Virus record (IMG/VR): IMGVR_UViG_3300044701_003269
Span: 1 to 64,000 of that record
Source of the DNA: a virus
Reading direction: 5' to 3' (one strand)
DNA: 64,000 nucleotides
Position 1 is the first letter of the stretch. Every line of letters begins with the position of its first letter. The position numbers and the translations under genes were made by a program. Positions 57,628 through 64,000 of the stretch are shown in pieces. The notes under the pieces were generated by a model. It was not told the DNA's origin. It did not search any database and saw only the letters and a list, made by a program, of their open reading frames with translations.

Positions 57628-60068
57628 CTAGTTATATTAGAGGAACCATACCATCTTCTGTTTTAATAAAAAGATTTATAGGTATCGGCCAAATATCTAC
57701 AGATACCTATGAAAAATATTGTATTCCTGACCGTGGAGGTGAGAAAGGGAAGGATGCAAAAGGTTGGTCTGAAAAATATAAGGTTCGCATGTGTTTTTTG
57801 AATTCTGAGGAAACACCAGATAATGATTTGCTAATAGTAGAAAGAGAAACCAATTTTCCTTCAGGGCAAGCTGCAGTACAAATGTATATGCCACTGGCTC
57901 CTGGCACTAATGTTGAGGTTTATGGGTATTCTTATGGAGAGGGCCCCATTTTTCGATATGTAATGGGTTTTCCAATTACTAATCCCTTATGTGCTTTTGA
58001 AAAAAATAAAGATGGTAAGGATAATAAGGGTTGCAAACCAGTATCTGGATTTATTCCGGGATCAGGGCAATTCACAAGAGTTCCCTCATCCAATATTGAT
58101 GGTTCCGATATTGTAAACTTAGCAGGTGCTGGAGCAGATTGTAAATTCTCACAATCCGATAAAGATCTTGATAAACTAAAAGCGAATTTTTTTGTTCCCC
58201 CTGCTTGTAAACCTTTTGACAGCAGCGCGATTAATAGCACAATTAAAAATCTAAAGAAAGATATTGAAGGACTAAAAGAAAGAATTAATGGACCAGATAG
58301 TGCTTTGTCTGATGCAGAAACTTTTCTAAGAGAAAAGCAAGCAATTATTGATGGTTTTGCTGATAAAATAACAGGATATATTAAGTGGTTAGTTGGATTT
58401 ATAAAAGAGATTGTAACTAGAGGGGTTAATTGGGCTGTAAATAAAGCAAAAGCAGCAGCGTTTTTAAATCAAAGGATACCTTTACAAGAGAAGAAAGCAA
58501 AAGCAATAGATTTAATTCTCTGTTTGTTTAATAAAATTATTGATAACCTAGCTAAGATAGTTGCAGACTTCTTGAAGTCTGCAGTTGATCGTTATGTCAA
58601 CGTAGCAGCATGTGCTATTGAAAAGTTTCTTACCGAACTAGTCGGACAAATTATCGGACAAATACTAGGGGCAGTAAGTGGAATCATTAGTGCTGTTCTT
58701 GGAGCTATTAGTGCAGTTAAGGGATTAATTAATTCTATTCTTGATTCAATTTCATCTCTTTTAGATTTTCTTACTTGTGATGTAGTAGCAGAGTGTGCTG
58801 AAGTTACTGAGTGGAGCCCACTTGAAGGTGCAAAATCATCTGCTGTTTCTTTGAATGTTGGTGGAATTATAAATTCTGCCAAATCTGTTATTTCTTCTTT
58901 TGATTCCATTGCATCATCAATCAACCCTAGTAATTTTAATTTAAATATTGATATCAATTCATTAATTTCGGATGTTGCAGATTCTTGTAATGTTGGACCA
59001 TTATTATGCGGACCTCCGAGTATCAACTTCCTCGGAGGAGGTGGAGGGCAAGGAGCATCTGCAAATGCTGTAATAGGTGCTGCTGGTGAAATTTTGGGTA
59101 TTGATGTAGTCGGAACGGGATTCGGATATACAAGAGCACCTATTGTAAGTATCGAAGATTCTTGTGGAAGAGGTAGAGGAGCTACTGCTGTTGCGCGGGT
59201 TGGTAGAGTTCCTTATGTTCCACCACCAGGTGGTGGTGAAGGTGAAACAGGTGGTGGAGGAACTGGAACCGGCGGTGGAGGTGCAGGAACTGGAGCGGGA
59301 ACAGGAACAGGTGCCGGAGGTGCGGGAGGCACTGGAACTGGTGCTGGAGGCACTGGGACAGGGACAGGTGGTGCTGGAGGCGCCGGTGGAGGAACTGGGA
59401 CTGGTGAAACTGGTTCAAGACCAAGACCTGGAGATATTGTTGATGGTATTATAGATGTTATAATAATTGAAAATGGATTTGGTTATCTACAAAAACCAGA
59501 TGGTAGTTTGGGAGGAGATGGAAGAACATGGGCTGACAGATGTAGAACAAAAGTTAGAAGAGACAATGGAGTTTGGGAGTTCCCATATAATCCAGGAGAA
59601 ACGGTGGAGATACGGGTTGGTGATTTAGTTCAATTTCCTGGAGATACTGCTTTCACTGCAACAGAAAATTCTTCAATAACTGCACCACCTTGCCCTCCTG
59701 AAGATGCAGTTGTTAAAGATCCATCATCTTCAAATGGAACTTTCCCTGTTGTATTGGAACTTGTTGATACTGAAATTTTAGATCCTGGATTTGGTTTTGT
59801 AGATGGAGAACCTATCACTGTCACTCCAAGTAATGGCGCAGAATTAGTTCCAAAGATAGGCAATAACGGACAAATCACAGGTATCGATGTTGTTAGAACT
59901 GGTATTGGTTTTACTGCCATCCCTGAAATCAATATAGATAGTCTGAATGGTTATAATGCAGTTATTAGACCAGTGTTTAAAGTTGTTAAAGGTGAAAGTG
60001 TGAGAAGACTGAGAGAAAGAGGTGTGTTGACTGTTGATGTAGTTGATTGTGTAGGAAAACCATTATGA
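57624..60068 (+). CDS. Tail protein with Gly/Thr-rich collagen-like stretch, 814 aa
   Basis: The N-terminal part (about 1-200) is beta-rich with cysteines, then a helical region with hydrophobic repeats (about 205-400). Residues about 530-595 are a long run of Gly, Thr and Ala. The C-terminal part repeats a GFGY or GFGFVDGEP motif. Probably a baseplate or short fibre protein; related cyanophage genes are sometimes called VrlC-like. Confidence 0.6.
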   Translation: MTSYIRGTIPSSVLIKRFIGIGQISTDTYEKYCIPDRGGEKGKDAKGWSEKYKVRMCFLNSEETPDNDLLIVERETNFPSGQAAVQMYMPLAPGTNVEVYGYSYGEGPIFRYVMGFPITNPLCAFEKNKDGKDNKGCKPVSGFIPGSGQFTRVPSSNIDGSDIVNLAGAGADCKFSQSDKDLDKLKANFFVPPACKPFDSSAINSTIKNLKKDIEGLKERINGPDSALSDAETFLREKQAIIDGFADKITGYIKWLVGFIKEIVTRGVNWAVNKAKAAAFLNQRIPLQEKKAKAIDLILCLFNKIIDNLAKIVADFLKSAVDRYVNVAACAIEKFLTELVGQIIGQILGAVSGIISAVLGAISAVKGLINSILDSISSLLDFLTCDVVAECAEVTEWSPLEGAKSSAVSLNVGGIINSAKSVISSFDSIASSINPSNFNLNIDINSLISDVADSCNVGPLLCGPPSINFLGGGGGQGASANAVIGAAGEILGIDVVGTGFGYTRAPIVSIEDSCGRGRGATAVARVGRVPYVPPPGGGEGETGGGGTGTGGGGAGTGAGTGTGAGGAGGTGTGAGGTGTGTGGAGGAGGGTGTGETGSRPRPGDIVDGIIDVIIIENGFGYLQKPDGSLGGDGRTWADRCRTKVRRDNGVWEFPYNPGETVEIRVGDLVQFPGDTAFTATENSSITAPPCPPEDAVVKDPSSSNGTFPVVLELVDTEILDPGFGFVDGEPITVTPSNGAELVPKIGNNGQITGIDVVRTGIGFTAIPEINIDSLNGYNAVIRPVFKVVKGESVRRLRERGVLTVDVVDCVGKPL

Positions 60069-60676
60069 CAGATACAAAAGTAAGTTGGGATTTTTCTCGT
60101 ATAGGAACAACTCAAGGTGAATTAAGATTTGGTGACGTTGCCCTTGATGGAACAAAACTTGCGGTGCTTCTTCGCAATGTAAATCCATCAAAATCAACAG
60201 ATCATTTAATGTCATTTATTAATTCTGGAAAGTTTAATGGATCTACCTTGAATGTATGCCCCAGTGCATATCAAATTATTTGTGGAAAGACCCCGGTAGA
60301 TGGAGTTTCCTTCGTGACATATGCAGAAAATGGTGATATGATTATTGGGGCTCCGAATGGTAGAATTAGAATATTTGCAAAAGATATTGAATTAACTTCA
60401 ACAGGTAGTAGCAATTCAACTGGATTTATTCAGATGAATGCAAACGGGGGCATTGAAATCAACTCAAGATCAAATATTAATATTCAGACACCTACTAATA
60501 TTAACGTTACTGCAGAGAAGCAAATTTTAATTGCATCTCCGGGAGAAGTTAAAGTTAGAGGCCCTGGAGGTTGGAGAGCCCCTGTTGATTTTTGTTTTGG
60601 ACCCATTGTTGGAGGAACAACCACATTACAATTTCTTGATGGACTTAAAAAATTAATTGGTAGTATAGGAGGTTGA
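60065..60676 (+). CDS. Baseplate spike-like protein (gp5 C-domain type), 203 aa
   Basis: The ATG overlaps the upstream stop. The product has repeated beta-strand motifs (IEINSRSNINIQTPTNINV and TAEKQILIASPGEVKV) like the beta-helix of gp5/VgrG spikes. It lacks an obvious lysozyme domain, which would be supplied by the large hub protein. Confidence 0.6.
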   Translation: MTDTKVSWDFSRIGTTQGELRFGDVALDGTKLAVLLRNVNPSKSTDHLMSFINSGKFNGSTLNVCPSAYQIICGKTPVDGVSFVTYAENGDMIIGAPNGRIRIFAKDIELTSTGSSNSTGFIQMNANGGIEINSRSNINIQTPTNINVTAEKQILIASPGEVKVRGPGGWRAPVDFCFGPIVGGTTTLQFLDGLKKLIGSIGG

Positions 60677-60677
60677 T

Positions 60678-61757
60678 ATGGCAGATTTTGGTGAACTTTT
60701 AGTTGGCGGACAGTTTCAGGTAACTGCAGGTCTTCCCGGAGGTCTTCCAGGACCTCCCCCAACAGTATTTGGAGGTAGTGCTGCAGGACCTCCAGTAAAT
60801 GGTAGTGCTTGGATTGAAGGACCTATGTTGATTGGTTCTCCAATTGCATATCCATTACCTAGGCCAGCAGCAACTTTTATGTTAGGTAGAACACAAAACT
60901 ATCTAGCACCAGAATTAAAGGGTTTACCAATACTAGCAATTACAAGTAGGGGGTTTGCACCTACTCCAACTGACTTATTGATCGGAGATCCTGCTGGTAT
61001 TGTTGGAATATCGATTAATTCATCAACTATCACTGTAACTAATAAAACAACAATTGGTATTTTTTCCAAAAATCTTACTGGAGTAATTCCAAAAGTAAAT
61101 TTGGTTGGTAAAAAATTAGGTATAATAGCAAAAACAACTGTTACTGGTAAGACCTCAATTATAGGAGTAACTAAAGTTACGCCAAAATTAGCTGTTTTGG
61201 GTAAGGCAAATATTAATGGTAGTTTAAGAGTTGCTGGGAAAATATCCAGCCCTACAATTGCAGAATTAAGAGCAAAAATTGCAACTAAAAAGACTAGACC
61301 ATTTGATATGCCACACCCCAATAAAAAAGGGTGGAGATTGCGCCACGTTTGTATAGAAGGACCAGAAATTGCAGTTTATTGTAGAGGAAAAGTTCCCGAG
61401 GATGGTATTATTAATCTTCCATCTTTCTGGGAAGGTCTTGTAAATGTTGAAGATATGTCTATTAATATAACTCCTCTTGGATGTTGGCAAGAACTTTTTG
61501 TTAAAGAGGTATTATGGGGTAAGCAAGTTGTAGTTCGCAATAATGCAGGTGGTCCTATTAATGCAGACTATCATATTGTAGCCCGTCGCATAGACGATGA
61601 CCTGATAGTTGAATATGAGGGAGAATCCCACGAAGACTATCCGGGTGGTAATGAAGATTATTCTTTTGATTTTGAGAGTAATTATGTTGAAAACTTAATT
61701 AAAGATACTGTTCGTAGTCATATTGACAGTAAACTGCAAATCGCTGATACAAAATAA
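60678..61757 (+). CDS. Tail structural protein, 359 aa
   Basis: The N-terminus is Gly/Pro-rich. The C-terminal half has FDMPHPNKKGWRLRHVCIEG and GKVPEDGIINLPSFW, a pattern I recall from cyanophage tail or fibre proteins. It follows the spike-like gene by one base. Confidence 0.6.
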   Translation: MADFGELLVGGQFQVTAGLPGGLPGPPPTVFGGSAAGPPVNGSAWIEGPMLIGSPIAYPLPRPAATFMLGRTQNYLAPELKGLPILAITSRGFAPTPTDLLIGDPAGIVGISINSSTITVTNKTTIGIFSKNLTGVIPKVNLVGKKLGIIAKTTVTGKTSIIGVTKVTPKLAVLGKANINGSLRVAGKISSPTIAELRAKIATKKTRPFDMPHPNKKGWRLRHVCIEGPEIAVYCRGKVPEDGIINLPSFWEGLVNVEDMSINITPLGCWQELFVKEVLWGKQVVVRNNAGGPINADYHIVARRIDDDLIVEYEGESHEDYPGGNEDYSFDFESNYVENLIKDTVRSHIDSKLQIADTK

Positions 61758-61778
61758 ATATTCTAAAGATTTATAAAA

Positions 61779-63173
61779 ATGGATCCCAGATATTATAAAA
61801 TTCTTAATGATACTTTCAGAACGAATTTAGATGAATCGAACACGGCAATTGAAGAAACTCTAGAATCAATCATTGAGTTGGATGGTTCTAAGGCTCCCTA
61901 TGATGACATTATTTTATCTCTTGATGCAGATATTTTCAATGAAGTAGGAAATGTAAATTCAAAAATTATTGATGTTGCATCTGCATATCAAGATAGGATT
62001 AATGTTGGTTGTAGGACTGATGTATTTTGGAGAGTAACTGGGGTTGCGGGAACTGTTTATACGCTAGTTGCAACCAAATTGTCTCTTGCTGGTTATGCAG
62101 GAACCCTTCCAACAGTAGAATACTTTGATGGAAGCACAATCACATCTTATGATAATTTTGATATTTTTGGATTTGATTCAGAACCGGCATATGGAATCAA
62201 ATATTATGACGAACCACTGACAGAAGACCTTGAAGATACTTTTGTTACAAGTTTTACTGGTATTATTGAGTCGGGATCATCCGAATTAATTACACTATCT
62301 CCTGTAGGGTCTTCCTCAACAATTGGTATTTCCACATCTTCGGGCCAATTAGTCATCTCTTCAAAACAAGATGTTTTACCATCTTCAAGTAATATTATAG
62401 GTATTGGAACCACTACTCTATCGAGATCTATTCTAGGAATATCTACAGAAACTCCTGTCACAACTCTGACACTTGACTCCATTGCAATTGGTGATGCATC
62501 CGCTCCAGAATCTGATGGATCTTATGTTACTTTTACCGTCCTTTCTTCAGTATCAGATCTTAATATTGAATATTATGATTTACTTTCAGAAAAGGACCCA
62601 TCTATTCCACAAATTATTGGCATTATTACTTCTGGCAATCTAGGTATAGGTGTTTCAATTCAATATGATAATTCTGGATTTGAACCAAATGTTATTGCTT
62701 GGAATCCTGATGCTTTTGATCCTGATGCATTTGATGAAGAAAACCCCACCGTCACTACTTCTGAACCTGAAGTTGGTGCTGGTAATTTTTATTTCCCAGT
62801 AGGATTTTCTTCTTATCCAATTACTTTAAGTGGTGAAAGAGTTTCGGTTGGATTTGTGACAACTGTAAATATTAGTCAAATTGCAGGTATTCTTTCGTCA
62901 ACATCGCCTTGTCCCACTCAAGAAACTAATTTAACTAATGCAATCAATACATTAAACATTGCGAAGTCTGATATTGCATCTGGTATCAGCACTCTCAATT
63001 ATAAAATTGATGTGTCAAATACTTTTAGAGAACAACGCAAGGAAATTCAATCCGAAATTTGGACTCTAAGACAGCAAATTGCAGAATTCCGTGCAGATAT
63101 TATTAAATTTGATAAGGCCCTTAACTTCCTTGGCGTGTCAACGGTGACTGATATAATCTTAGAAACCCCTTGA
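61779..63173 (+). CDS. Virion structural protein, 464 aa
   Basis: AATAAATA (61753-61760) precedes it. The protein is beta-rich with a coiled C-terminus (about 390-440). Tail or baseplate role is inferred from position. The TGA stop overlaps the next promoter's TTGACA. Confidence 0.55.
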   Translation: MDPRYYKILNDTFRTNLDESNTAIEETLESIIELDGSKAPYDDIILSLDADIFNEVGNVNSKIIDVASAYQDRINVGCRTDVFWRVTGVAGTVYTLVATKLSLAGYAGTLPTVEYFDGSTITSYDNFDIFGFDSEPAYGIKYYDEPLTEDLEDTFVTSFTGIIESGSSELITLSPVGSSSTIGISTSSGQLVISSKQDVLPSSSNIIGIGTTTLSRSILGISTETPVTTLTLDSIAIGDASAPESDGSYVTFTVLSSVSDLNIEYYDLLSEKDPSIPQIIGIITSGNLGIGVSIQYDNSGFEPNVIAWNPDAFDPDAFDEENPTVTTSEPEVGAGNFYFPVGFSSYPITLSGERVSVGFVTTVNISQIAGILSSTSPCPTQETNLTNAINTLNIAKSDIASGISTLNYKIDVSNTFREQRKEIQSEIWTLRQQIAEFRADIIKFDKALNFLGVSTVTDIILETP

Positions 63174-63198
63174 CACCGACCCCTGACGGTGGTATGAT
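63170..63198 (+). promoter_or_regulatory. Promoter with hairpin between hexamers
   Basis: TTGACA and TATGAT with 17-base spacing. CACCG (63174-63178) and CGGTG (63187-63191) form a perfect inverted repeat between them. Confidence 0.8.
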
Positions 63199-63223
63199 AC
63201 TTGGGTAATCAACGGATGACCTA

Positions 63224-63406
63224 ATGCAAGACGAGTATCTCTCACGCTGCGTGGTGGACCCTATCAAGCGTACAGTGTATTTGTATTCCAATGAAGGGTC
63301 AGAGAAAGAAGTGGTATGCGATACCGTGGATGAGTTTATGAACGTGTTAGAGTTTGTTCGTGCTACAGTGGATGCAGAGACTCTCTCATACGCAAATCCA
63401 CTTTAG
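63224..63406 (+). CDS. Small conserved cyanophage protein, 60 aa
   Basis: It star­ts about 19 bases after the predicted transcription start. The product begins MQDEYLSRCVVDPIKRTV and resembles a short cyanophage family. Function unknown. Confidence 0.6.
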   Translation: MQDEYLSRCVVDPIKRTVYLYSNEGSEKEVVCDTVDEFMNVLEFVRATVDAETLSYANPL

Positions 63407-63497
63407 CTTCCATTTTTGGTCGGAAAAAATCTTCCGGCAAATCAATCTTATTAGATTTTTTAGGTGGAATATTTATCCCCCATAAATAATAATAGAT

Positions 63498-63926
63498 ATG
63501 AATAAACTTATGGATGATTTTAGTTGGTTAGTGGGAATTTTTGAAGGAGAAGGATGGTTCGGACTTAAAAAAAGAACATCTAAAATTCAAAACAAAACTT
63601 ATATCTACTATTATCCTCATATGTCTATTACTATGACGGATGAAGACATCATTAAACGTTTGAGTTCTATTCTAAAACACGAACACTATAGAACTTTCAC
63701 TCCTTCCGGAAAAAACGTAAAGGGTGAAAACTATAAAACAGCACATCGTTTATCAATCTGTGGACCTAAAGCAATGTATATTGCTGAAAAAATGGAACCT
63801 TTCTTATCTGAAAGAAGAAAGGAACAAATTAAATATGCTCGTGAAAATCAATCACGAAAAACAACATATAAAGAAGGATATACTCCGGTAGTTAAAAAAC
63901 AAACAAATTATGGTTTAATGTTTTAA
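63498..63926 (+). CDS. LAGLIDADG-type homing endonuclease-like protein
   Basis: The 142-aa product has one LAGLIDADG-like helix in FSWLVGIFEGEGWFGL. Such single-motif enzymes work as dimers and promote their own copying. It is not inside a split gene here. CATAAATA (63481-63488) precedes the ATG. Confidence 0.78.
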   Translation: MNKLMDDFSWLVGIFEGEGWFGLKKRTSKIQNKTYIYYYPHMSITMTDEDIIKRLSSILKHEHYRTFTPSGKNVKGENYKTAHRLSICGPKAMYIAEKMEPFLSERRKEQIKYARENQSRKTTYKEGYTPVVKKQTNYGLMF

Positions 63927-63928
63927 AA

Positions 63929-64000
63929 ATGAGACCAGAAACAAGAGAATCGATGGAAATGCTGTTCGCAGCAAAATGGAATGTACCAACGGCAGCAAAG
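63929..64000 (+). CDS. Truncated small phage protein at the window edge
   Basis: The frame begins MRPETRESMEMLFAAKW and runs off the window, 24 codons visible. It resembles the start of a short conserved cyanophage protein. Confidence 0.5.
   Translation, partial: MRPETRESMEMLFAAKWNVPTAAK

Noticed and set aside
59160-59454. Long repetitive GGA/GGT-rich stretch resembling a repeat array
   Set aside because: It is an in-frame Gly/Thr/Ala coding run of the 814-aa tail protein, not a CRISPR or DNA repeat; spacing is irregular.

Overview
This window is a piece of a T4-like cyanophage genome (a myovirus of marine picocyanobacteria). The evidence is a set of T4-type replication and virion genes (primase gp61, gp33, gp59, gp32, gp53, gp48, gp4, gp54, gp26) together with cyanobacterial auxiliary genes (psbA, psbD, two hli genes, ferredoxin, pstS, cp12, a SomA-type porin) and nucleotide genes (nrdA, nrdB, thyX). 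Genes are tightly packed, often with ATGA, TGATG or GTGA overlaps. Most lie on the + strand; two short - strand blocks (32060-33091 and 45958-48919) are each preceded by a perfect T4-type late promoter box.

Layout. 1-3.9 kb: virion-type proteins, starting with a truncated Lys/Glu-rich protein. 3.95-8.4 kb: primase and class Ia ribonucleotide reductase. 8.5-12.35 kb: a large subtilisin-like protease, small phage genes and a lysozyme-like protein. 12.36-15.3 kb: ten tRNAs mixed with dps, a run of tiny membrane peptides and a lone Phd/YefM-type antitoxin. 16.3-25.6 kb: an AT-rich sugar and glycan cassette with an epimerase, a split HldE-like kinase and adenylyltransferase, a HAD phosphatase, a cupin, methyltransferases and glycosyltransferases. 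25.7-30.1 kb: porin, pstS with a PHO-box-like element, hli, ferredoxin, peroxiredoxin. 30.1-33.1 kb: a lysis-type region in which a C39-like peptidase and a lysozyme appear to be joined by a programmed -1 frameshift, then a - strand operon with a nuclease. 33.2-36.5 kb: psbA with a structured leader, psbD, small membrane peptides and a class II aldolase. 36.5-45 kb: many small conserved phage genes, glutaredoxin, speD, a glutamine-riboswitch-like RNA with its downstream peptide, thyX, phoH, exonuclease, gp33, gp59, gp32. 46-63.2 kb: baseplate, hub and tail genes with cp12 embedded among them. The right end carries a freestanding LAGLIDADG-type endonuclease.

Regulation. Thirteen early-type promoters have a TTGACA-like -35 and a TATAAT-like -10 separated by exactly 17 bp. 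Late genes carry NATAAATA boxes. Several promoters are folded into terminators or inverted repeats.

The most striking observations are: (1) a slippery heptamer followed by an H-type pseudoknot that would fuse a peptidase to a lysozyme; (2) a similar candidate after gp26; (3) a glutamine-riboswitch-like RNA ahead of a YRG-motif (DUF4278-like) peptide; (4) a small protein with a T4 capsid-targeting-like N-terminus and a HiPIP-like four-cysteine domain; (5) a phage-borne subtilase and a host-type porin. All assignments come from reading the sequence; no database search was run.
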